Source: Deltaproteobacteria bacterium (GTDB lineage: Bacteria > Desulfobacterota > Binatia > UTPRO1). Taken from it: a stretch of 64,000 nt of DNA. Both the position numbers and the translations under genes were made by a program. Below the pieces are notes generated by a model. It was not told the DNA's origin. It saw nothing but the letters and a program-made list of their open reading frames with translations, and searched no databases. The DNA lies in the NCBI GenBank assembly GCA_020852955.1, contig JADYZW010000045.1, positions 1 to 64,000 of the forward strand, given 5' to 3'. Shown here piece by piece: positions 9,731 to 18,682 of the stretch (its first letter is position 1; the number at the start of each line of letters is the position of its first letter).

Positions 9731-10491
9731 GCGGCGCCCCGACCCCGACGATCGTCTGGCTTTCGCACCACGAGGACGATCTCCCCGCCGGCATCGATTG
9801 GCTGGTCGCGCCGGAGGCCGCTCGCGCGGCGGCCATGCGCTACACCAAGCGCCATACCGAGTATCTTCTCGCTCGCTGGACGGCCAAGGCGGCGCTCGCC
9901 GCGCACCTCGGCCTGTCCGCGACCGCGGCGGGCCTGGCGCGTCTCGAGGTCCGCAACGCCCGCGACGGCGCCCCCGAGGTGCTGCTCGACGGGGCGACGC
10001 TCCCGATCGCGCTCTCGCTCACGGACCGTGCCGGCCACGCCGTCTGCGCGCTCGCGCCCGCGGGTCTCGCCATCGGCTGCGACCTCGAGCTCGTCGAGGA
10101 GCGGAGCGCCGCGTTCGTCGCCGACTACCTGACCGAAGCGGAGCAGCGGCTGGTCGCGAGCGGCGGCGACGACGCGGATCGGCATCGGCTCGCCAACCTC
10201 GTCTGGTCCGCGAAGGAAAGCGCCCTCAAGGTCCTGCGTACCGGTCTCCGACGCTCCACCCTCTCCGTCGAGGTCGAGCTGCTCCCGACGCCTCCGGGTG
10301 CGGGATGGGCGCCGCTCCTCGTGCGCGCCGCCGAGGGTCGACGGTTCCCCGGCTGGTGGCGCCGCTACGGCGACTTCCTGCTCACGGTCGCCGCGGAGTC
10401 GGAGATCCCGCCTCCCGCGGCGCTCGAAGACCCTCCACGACTCGCGATCGCCGCCCCGAGCCACACCTGGATGCGCTCGCCGCTCCGCTAG
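9727..10491 (+). CDS. 4'-phosphopantetheinyl transferase (Sfp type)
   Basis: A 254-residue transferase that moves phosphopantetheine from CoA to the serine of carrier domains. Signature motifs are IGCDLELVEERS (usually IG-D-E), FVADYLTEAEQ and WSAKESALKVL, which bind Mg2+ and CoA. Length and motif spacing fit the Sfp/Gsp group rather than the shorter AcpS. The GTG start overlaps the glgC stop (GTGA), making it the last gene of the kinase-receiver-glgC operon. The nearest likely client is the multidomain synthase whose operon is divergent, 3 kb away (inference). Confidence 0.88.
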   Translation: MSGAPTPTIVWLSHHEDDLPAGIDWLVAPEAARAAAMRYTKRHTEYLLARWTAKAALAAHLGLSATAAGLARLEVRNARDGAPEVLLDGATLPIALSLTDRAGHAVCALAPAGLAIGCDLELVEERSAAFVADYLTEAEQRLVASGGDDADRHRLANLVWSAKESALKVLRTGLRRSTLSVEVELLPTPPGAGWAPLLVRAAEGRRFPGWWRRYGDFLLTVAAESEIPPPAALEDPPRLAIAAPSHTWMRSPLR

Positions 10492-10498
10492 GAAAGCA

Positions 10499-10550
10499 CG
10501 GCGCGGAGCGCGATCGCGTATCTGGACGATGCGCCGAGCGCTCCGCGCCG
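10499..10550. terminator. Long hairpin between convergent genes
   Basis: CGGCGCGGAGCGC (10499-10511) pairs perfectly with GCGCTCCGCGCCG (10538-10550) across a 26-base loop. It sits between the stop of the transferase gene and the stop of the convergent Cys-rich gene, so it could end transcription from both sides. There is no T-tract. Confidence 0.4.
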
Positions 10551-10580
10551 CCGTCGGCGCGACGTCGTTGCGGCCTCCCG

Positions 10581-13500
10581 TCAGGGCGTCCGCAGCGCCG
10601 GGAGGCAGATCTCGCTCTCGCGCGTCACGTCGATCTGCTCGGCGCCGAACCGATTCGCGGCGCGGACGCCGGCGACCGGGTCGAGTTTCCCCTGCTCGGC
10701 GCAGAAGCTCGTCGCATCGTTGCCGCCGCAGATCGCTTCCTTCGTGCAGCCTCCGCCGGCGTTGACCGGGGATCCGACGGCGCAGCGGCCGCGCGCCGCC
10801 TTCACCCGGTAGCAGAGGAGATGGTCGGGGTGGCGGCGGTCTTCCCCGTCCGCGTCGGCGGGCAGGCAGAGGCGCGTCGGCTTCTTCACGAGATAGCGGC
10901 GGGGGAGCGGTGCGAAGGCCGTGCCCTCCACGGTGATCTGCCGGTCCTTCGGAAAGGGCGTCCCGCGCGCGACCTTCACGGTGTAGCACGCGTAGTGATC
11001 GACGGCGTGCTGCTCGGAATCCGGCGGGGGCGGCGACACGGCCAGATCCATGGCGGTCGGCACCAGCAGCGACTCCGGCTTCACGGTGTCGACGAAGATC
11101 GTCCCGAGCCGATCGTCGAGCCGGACGCCGACGCGGCGCCCGTGCTTCGGCATGGTCCGCCGGAGCTTGATCTTGTAGCGCTCGAGATGCGTCGCCGGGT
11201 CGGCGATCCCGCCGCCGTCGGTGTCCGTGGGTGCGCAGAGCGCGAGCGGAGCGGGGACGTCGACGAGGACGTCGTCGTAGTCCGTGACGAGGTGGACGCC
11301 GGCGCGGGGCGCGAACTTCGGCGTCCCCTTGCTGGTCCTGGCGGAGAAGCAGTGGAAGGCATCCACGACCAGCGCGCCCGCCGTCGCGGTCGGCGTCGCC
11401 GAGGGCGTGGCCGCCGCGGGCGGCGTCGGCGTGGCGGTCGCAGTGGGCGCGAGGGTCGGCGTGGCGCTCGGGGTCGGGGTCGCGCCTCCCCCGGGATCGG
11501 GGGCGGCGCGATAGGTGACGAGCGCGGCGGCCCACGGACGCGCGACCTGGAGGGTCGCGCCGGCGGCGAAGGAGCCGGCGGCGGCGACGATGCGAAACGC
11601 GGGCAGCACGGTGACGTGGTCGTCGGGAAGGCCGGCGGTCCCAGACGAGCCGGATCCGAGCGGGGTGTACCCCGCGCCGGCGACGAAGGGCTCTGTCGCG
11701 TCGGCCTCGGTGCCGATGGCGGCGAGGAGCAGCTCGTCCGGCTGATGCGTCGCGGCCGTGAAGCCGGAGGACGGCATCGTGCTCGCGCCGCTCGCGAGCG
11801 CGGCGCGATCGAGCGCGTCCGCGGCGAGGCCCGCGAACTCGTCGACGCTCATGCCCCTGGCCGCGACCGTCGGCAGGCTCACGGTGACGGTGTCGCCGAC
11901 GCCGAGCGGGGTGGCGACCGCCGCCGAGCATACGACCGTGCGCACGCCGGCGGTGCCGCTGCCGTTCGCGACGTCGGCGTCGACGGCGTAGACGTTGCCC
12001 TGGGAGTCGCCGCACGAGACCGTCCCGAGCGCCGGGTCCATGGCCACGGTGACGATGAGCGTGTGGCCGGCGGCGACGCCAGCGGCCGGCACCGCGACCG
12101 AGAGCGACGTGCCGGGCGCGACGTCGCCGCTCGCGCCGACGCGCTTCACGAAGGCGATGCCGTCGCCCGGGCCCGTGCAGCCCGGGCTCGCGACGTCGGC
12201 CGGGCACGCGGCATCCCCGCCGCTGCAGCTCTCGACGAGGTCGCAGGCGTCGGCCTGGGCGCGGCAGACCGCGCCCGCCGGGGCGAGGGTGTCGGCGGGA
12301 CACGCGGCGCTCGCGCCCGTGCAGACCTCGGCCGCGTCGCAGCGGTCGCTCGCCGGCCGGCAGACGGTCCCCGGCGGGGCGAGCCCGTCGGCCGGACACG
12401 CCGGGCTCGTCCCCGAGCAGGTCTCCGCCGCGTCGCACACGTCGCTCACCGCCCGGCAGACGCTGCCGGCCGGCCGCCGCGCATCGGCGGGACAGGCCGC
12501 ACCGCTGCCGCTGCAGGTCTCGGCGGCATCGCAGAGGTCGACGGCGGCGCGACAGACCGTCGCGGCGACCTCGAGCTGGCAGGTCGGCGAGCAGCAGGCG
12601 CTGTTGGCGGCCGCTCGATCGCAGGGTTCGCTCGCGTCGACGACGCCGTTGCCGCACGTGGCGCGGTACGCGACGATCGCCGCAGACCATGGGCGGCCCG
12701 GGTCGATGGCGCCGGTCGCGGCGTACGAGCCCGCCGCCGCGACGATCCGGAACTCGGGCCGGGTGCCGACGTTCGCGGCGGGGCTGCCCGTCGCGCCCGA
12801 AGCGCCCGGCGGCAGCGCGGCCCACTCCGGACCGGGCGCGAACGGTTCCGTCCCGAGCGTCTCGACGCCGACCGCGCCGAACAAGAGCTCATCGGCCTGG
12901 CTCGTGAGCGTGGTGAAGCCGGAGCTCGGCGTCCCGTTCGTTCCCGCCGCGCTCGCCGTGCGATCGGCGAGCGCGATGCCGGCGAACTCGTTGACGCTGA
13001 TCGCCTTGGCGGCGACCGCCGGATGCGTGACGGTGACGACGTCGCCGGCGGCGAGCGCCGTGGTCATCCGCGCCGAGCACACCACCGTCCTGACGCCGGC
13101 GGCGGCGCTGCCGTTGGCGAGGTCGGCGTCCCGCGTGTACGCGTTGCCGCGCGAGTCGCCGCAGGAGACGGTGCCCGTCGCCGGGTCCATCGCGAACGAG
13201 ACCACCAGCGCGTTCCCGGCGGCGACGCCCGCCGCCGGCACGGTGATCGCCGTCGTCGTGCTCACGGACGCGTTCCCGCCGGTGCCGACGGTCTTCACGA
13301 AGGCGATGCCCGGTCCCGGACCGGTGCACCCGGAGCTCCAGAGATCCGGCGGACAGGCCGCCGAGGCGCCGGTGCACTCCTCGAGGAGATCGCAGGCGTC
13401 GGCCGGCGGACGACAGACCGTGCCGGCGGGCTGGACGGCGTCGGCGTCGCACGCGGCGCTCGCGCCGGAGCAGGTCTCGGCGGCATCGCAGGCGCCCGTG

Positions 13501-15755
13501 GCCGGGCGGCACACCGTGCCGGGGGGCTGGAGCGCGTCGGCAGGACACGCGGCGCTCGTCCCGCTGCAGGTCTCGGCCGCGTCGCAGAGATCGGCGGCGG
13601 CGCGACACACCGTCGCCGCCGGCTGGAAGGCGTCGGCCGGACACGTCGCGCTCGCGCCCGAGCAGGTCTCGGCGACGTCACAGTCGCCGGCGCCTGGACG
13701 ACAGATCGTGCTCGCGTCCTCGAAGGCGCAGGTCGCCGAGCAGCACACGCCGTTCGCGACCCCCTTGTCGCACGGCTCGCCGCCGTCGACGACGCCGTTG
13801 CCGCACCGCCCCCGGTAGGTGGCGACGGCCGTCGCCCAGAGGCGGCTCGGGTCGATGCCGCCGCCCGCGGCATAGGAGCCCCTGGCGGCGACGACCCGGA
13901 ACTCGGCGCGGACGCCGACATGGGCGGCCGGCGTCCCGGCCGATCCCGAGGACGCCGGCACGAGCGCGGTGTAGCCCGCGCCCGCCGTGAAGGCGTCGGC
14001 GGCAGGGCCCTCGACGCCGAGCGCTCCGATCACGAGCTCGTCGTTCTGGTTGGTGGCGGCGGTGAAGCCCGACGACGGCGCCGGGTTCGCGCCGCTCGCG
14101 CCGGCCGTGCGATCGAAGGCGCCGAGCCCCGCGAACTCGTTCACGCTGACGGCCTTGGCGGCGACGCTCGGGTGGGCGACGACGATGGTGTCCCCCGCGA
14201 CCAGGGACACCGTCACGGGTGCCGAGAAGACCACGGTGCGGACGCCGGCCGCGCCCGTGCCGTTCGCGACGTCGGCGTCCTTCGCGTAGACGTTGCCGCG
14301 CGCGTCGCCGCAGGACACCGTGCCGGTGGCCGGGTCCATCGCGAAGGTGACGATGAGCGTGTTGCCGACGGCGACGCCGCCGGCCGGCACGGTGATCGTC
14401 GTCGCCGTACCGGCCGTCGTATTGCCGGCCGTGCCGACGTTCCGCACGAACGCGATGCCCGGCGGTGGACCGGTGCAGCCCGGATCGGAAGCGTCGGCGG
14501 GACAGGCGGCGCTCGCGCCGCCGCAGGTCTCGACGACGTCACAGGTGTCGTCCGTGGCGCGGCAGACGGCGCCGGCCGCCTTGACGGCGTCGGCGGGGCA
14601 GGCCGCGCTCGCTCCGGTACACGTTTCGTCCGCGTCGCAGAGGTCGGTCGCGACGCGGCACACGCTGCCGGCGGCGACGAGCCCGTCGGCCGGACAGGAG
14701 GCGTTGGTCCCGCTGCAGACCTCGGGGGCGTCGCAGAGGTCGGCGGCGGCCCGGCACAGCGTGCCGGCGACCTGGAAGCCGTCCACGGGGCAGGCTCCGC
14801 TCGCGCCGGTGCAGGTCTCGGCGACGTCGCAGTCGCCGGCGCTCGTTCGGCAGATCGCGCCGGCGCTCGTCACCGTGCACGTCGACGCGCAGCAGGCGCT
14901 GTTGGCCGCGCTCTTGTCGCACGTCTCGCCCGTGTCGAGCGCGCCGTTGCCGCAGAGATCGCGATACGTCGCGATCGCGGCCGACCAGAGCCGGCTCGCG
15001 CCGAGCGTGCCGCCCGCGGCGTACGAGCCGCGCTCGGCGACGAGGCGGAACTCGGCGTCGATGGTGATCGCGGCGGCGCCCGCGCCGCCCGACGTGCCGC
15101 CGGCGAGCGCGGTGTGATTGGCGTCGGGAGTGAAGGCCTCGCTCCCGTCGGTCTCGACGCCGATGGCGCCGACCACGAGCTCGTCCGCCTGGCTCGTCTG
15201 GGCGGTGAACGCCGAGGACGGCGTGGCGTTCGCGCCGGTGGCGCTGGCGGCGCGGTCGAAGGCGCCCACGCCGCTGAACTCGTTGACGCTGATCGCCTTG
15301 GCCGCCGCGGCCGGATGGGTGACCGTGACGGCGTCGCCCTCGAGCAGCGGGATCGCGACGCGCGCGGAGCATACGATGGTGCGGACGCCGGCCGCCGCCG
15401 AGCCGTTCGCCGCGTCGACGTCCTTCGCGTAGACGTTGCCCCGCGCGTCGCCGCACGAGACCGTGCCCGTCGCCGGGTCCATGGCGAAGGTCACGATGAG
15501 GGTGTTACCGGCGGCGACGCCGCCGGGCGGGACGGTGACCGCCGTCGCCGTACTCGACGTCGCGGTGCCACCGGTCGCCACGTTCTTCACGAACGTGATG
15601 GCGGCGGGTGCGCCGGACGCGTGCCCGAGGACGAGACCGAGCGCGAGCGCGCTCGTCCGTCCGACGACGGATCCCGTCAGACGCTTGAACCGCGCGAGAC
15701 AGATTCCCGACCAGCGGTGGCGGAACTTCGGCCTTCTCGGCGAAACGGAGCGCAC
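10581..15755 (-). CDS. Giant secreted protein with alternating beta-sandwich and disintegrin-like Cys-rich modules
   Basis: A 1724-residue exported protein. After a basic N-terminus and hydrophobic stretch (cleavage expected after SGAPA near residue 51) come four homologous ~165-residue domains, each opening with (I/A)xFVK and carrying AMDPATGTVSCGD and KA(I/V)SVNEF. Three Cys-rich blocks of ~160 residues alternate with them. Each block starts CGNGxxDxxExCD, then has CC and repeats of CRxxxDxCDxAExCxGxSxxCPAD, very like the disintegrin module of ADAM/snake-venom proteases. After the fourth domain a Pro/Thr/Ala linker leads to a C-terminal region with CYxVK and LCLP motifs (HYACYTVK, HLLCYRVK). 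Only the GTG at 15755 was considered as start; no clear Shine-Dalgarno. Function unknown; a surface adhesin or scaffold is a guess. Confidence 0.85.
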   Translation of the reverse strand: MRSVSPRRPKFRHRWSGICLARFKRLTGSVVGRTSALALGLVLGHASGAPAAITFVKNVATGGTATSSTATAVTVPPGGVAAGNTLIVTFAMDPATGTVSCGDARGNVYAKDVDAANGSAAAGVRTIVCSARVAIPLLEGDAVTVTHPAAAAKAISVNEFSGVGAFDRAASATGANATPSSAFTAQTSQADELVVGAIGVETDGSEAFTPDANHTALAGGTSGGAGAAAITIDAEFRLVAERGSYAAGGTLGASRLWSAAIATYRDLCGNGALDTGETCDKSAANSACCASTCTVTSAGAICRTSAGDCDVAETCTGASGACPVDGFQVAGTLCRAAADLCDAPEVCSGTNASCPADGLVAAGSVCRVATDLCDADETCTGASAACPADAVKAAGAVCRATDDTCDVVETCGGASAACPADASDPGCTGPPPGIAFVRNVGTAGNTTAGTATTITVPAGGVAVGNTLIVTFAMDPATGTVSCGDARGNVYAKDADVANGTGAAGVRTVVFSAPVTVSLVAGDTIVVAHPSVAAKAVSVNEFAGLGAFDRTAGASGANPAPSSGFTAATNQNDELVIGALGVEGPAADAFTAGAGYTALVPASSGSAGTPAAHVGVRAEFRVVAARGSYAAGGGIDPSRLWATAVATYRGRCGNGVVDGGEPCDKGVANGVCCSATCAFEDASTICRPGAGDCDVAETCSGASATCPADAFQPAATVCRAAADLCDAAETCSGTSAACPADALQPPGTVCRPATGACDAAETCSGASAACDADAVQPAGTVCRPPADACDLLEECTGASAACPPDLWSSGCTGPGPGIAFVKTVGTGGNASVSTTTAITVPAAGVAAGNALVVSFAMDPATGTVSCGDSRGNAYTRDADLANGSAAAGVRTVVCSARMTTALAAGDVVTVTHPAVAAKAISVNEFAGIALADRTASAAGTNGTPSSGFTTLTSQADELLFGAVGVETLGTEPFAPGPEWAALPPGASGATGSPAANVGTRPEFRIVAAAGSYAATGAIDPGRPWSAAIVAYRATCGNGVVDASEPCDRAAANSACCSPTCQLEVAATVCRAAVDLCDAAETCSGSGAACPADARRPAGSVCRAVSDVCDAAETCSGTSPACPADGLAPPGTVCRPASDRCDAAEVCTGASAACPADTLAPAGAVCRAQADACDLVESCSGGDAACPADVASPGCTGPGDGIAFVKRVGASGDVAPGTSLSVAVPAAGVAAGHTLIVTVAMDPALGTVSCGDSQGNVYAVDADVANGSGTAGVRTVVCSAAVATPLGVGDTVTVSLPTVAARGMSVDEFAGLAADALDRAALASGASTMPSSGFTAATHQPDELLLAAIGTEADATEPFVAGAGYTPLGSGSSGTAGLPDDHVTVLPAFRIVAAAGSFAAGATLQVARPWAAALVTYRAAPDPGGGATPTPSATPTLAPTATATPTPPAAATPSATPTATAGALVVDAFHCFSARTSKGTPKFAPRAGVHLVTDYDDVLVDVPAPLALCAPTDTDGGGIADPATHLERYKIKLRRTMPKHGRRVGVRLDDRLGTIFVDTVKPESLLVPTAMDLAVSPPPPDSEQHAVDHYACYTVKVARGTPFPKDRQITVEGTAFAPLPRRYLVKKPTRLCLPADADGEDRRHPDHLLCYRVKAARGRCAVGSPVNAGGGCTKEAICGGNDATSFCAEQGKLDPVAGVRAANRFGAEQIDVTRESEICLPALRTP
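11510..15602 (-). repeat. Intragenic repeat array: four beta domains alternating with three Cys blocks
   Basis: Within the giant secreted protein, Cys blocks occupy about 14953-14475, 13805-13325 and 12656-12177. Each is close to 480 bases and about 1150 bases from the next, so the beta domain plus Cys block is an intragenic duplication unit. The fourth beta domain (about 12170-11510) has no following Cys block and runs into the Pro/Thr linker. Units keep near-identical core motifs but differ in linker residues. Confidence 0.8.
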
Positions 15756-15869
15756 GCCTGAGCAAGCATGATGCCACGCCCGACCCGCGCCGGCGGATCG
15801 CGCGGAGTCGGCGCGCCGGCGCCCCGCGTCCGGCCTCGCCGGCCCACGTGCGTTCTCCGAGGCGAACGG

Positions 15870-16367
15870 CTACTGCGCCGCGAGCACCTGCAGCACGAGC
15901 CCGCGCTTGCGCGGCCCGTCGAGCTCGGCCATGAGGACGCGCTGCCACTGCCCCATCGTCAGCGCGCCCTCCGCCACCTGCAGCGTCACGCTGCTCCCGA
16001 GCATGATCGCGCGCAGGTGCGCGTCGGCGTTCTGGCGGTCGCAGTCCGAGTAGCGCGGGTCGTTGTGCTTCCACTCCTCGGCGCGCGGCACGAGGCGCTC
16101 GAGCATGTGCTGGATGTCGTCCAGCAGCGCCGTCTGCGGCTCGTTCACGAACACGGCCGTCGTGGTGTGCATCGTGCTCACCGTCACGAGCCCCGCCGCG
16201 ACGCCGGTCGCGCGCACCATCTCGCGCACGGTCTCGGTGAGGTCGTGGATCTCCATGCGCTTGCTGGTTTGCACCTCGAGCCGGCGCACGTGCACGCCGC
16301 CGAGCCCCGCGGGCTCGCCGCCTTCGTCTTCCCACCGCACTGCGGAGTGTCCTGCCGGTGTCGTCAT
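15870..16367 (-). CDS. yjbQ: YjbQ family protein (UPF0047)
   Basis: A 165-residue protein of the small beta-rich YjbQ family, sometimes labelled secondary thiamine-phosphate synthase because members can substitute for ThiE when overproduced; the natural reaction is uncertain. Family marks are MHTTTAVFVNE, the NADAHLRAIMLGSS segment with its conserved His, and GQWQRVLMAELDGPR. ATG 16367 is supported by AAGGGGGG eight bases upstream, giving about 25 residues before the usual family start. It lies 39 bases downstream of the hpnE start-side operon's neighbour in the opposite reading order, that is, just after hpnE on the same strand, and may be read through from it. Confidence 0.88.
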   Translation of the reverse strand: MTTPAGHSAVRWEDEGGEPAGLGGVHVRRLEVQTSKRMEIHDLTETVREMVRATGVAAGLVTVSTMHTTTAVFVNEPQTALLDDIQHMLERLVPRAEEWKHNDPRYSDCDRQNADAHLRAIMLGSSVTLQVAEGALTMGQWQRVLMAELDGPRKRGLVLQVLAAQ

Positions 16368-16406
16368 TCGTCGTTCCCCCCTTGTCGATTGCGCCCAAAC
16401 CCCGGT

Positions 16407-17795
16407 TCAGCTGGCCGCGCGCGCCTCCCCCCGAGGGGTGCCGAACGCGGCGAGACGCGCGGTCACGACATCGGCGGCGCGATGGCCGCTCATGACCGCG
16501 CTTTCGATCGTCGCCGGGAGACCGGTGTCGGTCCAGTCTCCGGCGAGCACGAAGTTGTCGAACGGCGTGACGGTCGCGGGCCGTAAGCGCGCCGACGCCA
16601 GCGTGGGCGCCATCGTCGCGAACTTCTCCTTCACGACCTGCGTGTGGCGCACGACCGCAGCCGCGGCGGCGGGCACGAGCCGGCGCAGGTCCGCCAGCGT
16701 GCGCGCGACGATGGCGTCGTTGTCGTCGTCGACGGTAGCGCGCGCGCCCGAGATCACGAAGCTCAGATACCCGCCGTCTCGATCGCGCCGCCCGGCGATG
16801 ACGTCGCGGTTGAACGCCCAGTGCGTCTCCGTGCCGACGAACCCGACGAACGGCCGCGCGGCGAGGATCGGCCGGTCGAACCAGACGTGCACGGACACGA
16901 TCGGCGAGCTGGTGAGGCCCTCGATGCCGCCGAGCGCCGGCACGCTGCGCCGGATCGCGATCGGCAGGAGCGGGAAGAGCCCCTGCGGCGGCACCGCGCT
17001 CACGTAGGCCGACGCGGTCAGGCGGCGGCCGTCGCGCAGCTCGAAGTGGCTCACCTCGCCGCCCCGGAAGCCGACGCCGACGACGTGCGCCTTCGTCTCG
17101 ACGCGCCCGCCGCGCGTCTCGATGAAGCGTCGCGCGTCGTGGGTGTAGAGCTCGGAGAGGCCGACCTTCGACAACACGAAGCGGGCGGCGTCCTTGCCGG
17201 CGAAGAACGCCCGCACCATGACCTCCGCGAGGAGATCGGCGGAGGCGACCGCCGGATCGTCGTTGAGCGTCGCGACCGCGACCGGATGCCAGAACGCGCG
17301 CCGCGCCGCCGTGCTCTGCCCGAGGAGGTCGAGCACGCCGTCGACGGTGCGCTCCGCGAGGCGCGAATCGCCGCGGCGCTTCATCAGCAGCAACCGGAGG
17401 CCGCCCGCGAGCACGCGGGCGCGGTCGGCGAGCGAGAGCAGCCGATACCCGAGCACGCCGGCCCCCATGTGGAGCGGGTTCGGAAGCGGCGGGCAGCGGA
17501 TGGCGCCCGCGCCGCGCTCGGGATCGAGCATGTCGACCCGCAACCCGGGCTGGATCGCGAGCTTGTCCGTCGCCCCGATGCGGTCGAGGAAGCGGAACAT
17601 CTCGGTGTAACAGCCCATCATCGCGTGCTGGCCGTTGTCGATGACCTCGCCGGTGGCCTGGTCGGTGTACGAATAGGCGCGGCCGCCGAGCACGGGACGC
17701 TTCTCGAGCAGCGTCACGCGCCGGCCGTCGGCGGCGAGCCGGGTCGCGGCGGCGAGGCCGGCGAAGCCTCCGCCCATGATGAGCACGTCGTTCAC
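16407..17795 (-). CDS. hpnE: Hydroxysqualene dehydroxylase / squalene-forming FAD oxidoreductase HpnE
   Basis: A 462-residue flavin amine-oxidase-type enzyme that reduces hydroxysqualene to squalene in the three-enzyme bacterial route. The N-terminal FAD site reads MGGGFAGLAAATRLA, followed by LEKRPVLGGRAYS and DNGQHAMMGCY. The C-terminal FAD motif is LAGDWTDTGLPATIESA. The GTG start overlaps the hpnD stop (GTGA), showing translational coupling. It is the last clear member of the shc-dxr-hpnC-hpnD-hpnE operon. Phytoene-desaturase-like enzymes share the fold, but the hpnC/hpnD context decides the call. Confidence 0.93.
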   Translation of the reverse strand: MNDVLIMGGGFAGLAAATRLAADGRRVTLLEKRPVLGGRAYSYTDQATGEVIDNGQHAMMGCYTEMFRFLDRIGATDKLAIQPGLRVDMLDPERGAGAIRCPPLPNPLHMGAGVLGYRLLSLADRARVLAGGLRLLLMKRRGDSRLAERTVDGVLDLLGQSTAARRAFWHPVAVATLNDDPAVASADLLAEVMVRAFFAGKDAARFVLSKVGLSELYTHDARRFIETRGGRVETKAHVVGVGFRGGEVSHFELRDGRRLTASAYVSAVPPQGLFPLLPIAIRRSVPALGGIEGLTSSPIVSVHVWFDRPILAARPFVGFVGTETHWAFNRDVIAGRRDRDGGYLSFVISGARATVDDDNDAIVARTLADLRRLVPAAAAAVVRHTQVVKEKFATMAPTLASARLRPATVTPFDNFVLAGDWTDTGLPATIESAVMSGHRAADVVTARLAAFGTPRGEARAAS

Positions 17796-18682
17796 GCCGG
17801 ACTCTCCTGGCGGGCCGCGAGCGGGGACGCGCCGCGCGGCAGGCGCGTCCGGAGCCACGCGAATCCGGCGAGCGCGACCTTCTGCCAGCGCGGCAGCCGC
17901 ACCTGCGGACCGAAGACGATCTCGGGGCGCGCGGCGATCCTGGCGAGCACGCGGCGATAGACGAGCCGCATGCCCTCCGCGGGAGCGAGCGCGCGCCGGT
18001 CGACCGCGGGGAGCGCGCGGCGCGCCGCGGCGTAGAACTCGTCGGCGCGCGCGGACTCGAACGCGACCAGGGACCGGAACGCGTCGTTGCGGACGTGGGT
18101 CGCGAGATCGCGCTCCGTGTATCCGAAGCGTCGCAGGTCCTCGTGCGGAAGGTAGACGCGGCCGCGCTCGGCGTCCTCGGCGAGGTCGCGCAGGATGTTG
18201 GTCAACTGGAGCGCGATGCCGAGCGCTTCGGCGTAGACGCGGCTTCGCGGGTCGCGGCAGCCGAAGATCGGCAGCGTCGCGAGGCCGACGGCCGCCGCGA
18301 CGAGGTAGCAGTAGCGCCGCAGCTCGGCGAACGTCGCGAAGCGCTGCGGCGCGAGGTCCATCGCGACGCCGTCGAGGATCTCGACCAGGTGCTGCGCCGG
18401 GATCGCGAACCGCGCCATCGCGTCGGCGAGCGCGACCCCGACCGGATGCGTCGGCGCGCCGGCGAGGACGCGCGCGAGCTCCGCGCGCCAGAACGCCACC
18501 GCCGCGCGGGCGTCGCCCCCGTCGTCGGCGGCGTCGTCGACCACGCGACAGTACGCGTAGAGCGCCTCGAGGCCGCGCCGGCGCTCCGGCGACAGCAGGC
18601 GGAAGGCCTGGTGGAAGCTCGACCCCGAGGCGCGCACGATGCGCGCGCACTCGGCGTAGGCGGCGAGGGCGGGCGCGCTCAC
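17792..18682 (-). CDS. hpnD: Presqualene diphosphate synthase HpnD
   Basis: A 296-residue all-helical prenyl synthase that condenses two farnesyl diphosphates to presqualene diphosphate. The two Asp-rich metal sites are CRVVDDAADD and LTNILRDLAED, with RGRVYLP between conserved helices. It starts with GTG inside the hpnC stop codon (GTGA overlap) and is followed by hpnE with the same overlap. It is paralogous to hpnC; assignment as HpnD rests on gene order and on the Asp motif type, so the two labels could in principle be exchanged. Confidence 0.92.
   Translation of the reverse strand: MSAPALAAYAECARIVRASGSSFHQAFRLLSPERRRGLEALYAYCRVVDDAADDGGDARAAVAFWRAELARVLAGAPTHPVGVALADAMARFAIPAQHLVEILDGVAMDLAPQRFATFAELRRYCYLVAAAVGLATLPIFGCRDPRSRVYAEALGIALQLTNILRDLAEDAERGRVYLPHEDLRRFGYTERDLATHVRNDAFRSLVAFESARADEFYAAARRALPAVDRRALAPAEGMRLVYRRVLARIAARPEIVFGPQVRLPRWQKVALAGFAWLRTRLPRGASPLAARQESPA

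Noticed and set aside
9798..15761. A 1987-codon plus-strand frame
   Set aside because: Antisense/out-of-frame to the PPTase and to the giant Cys-rich protein; low-complexity Arg/Gly/Ala/Asp sequence. The minus-strand frame has a signal peptide and ordered repeats.
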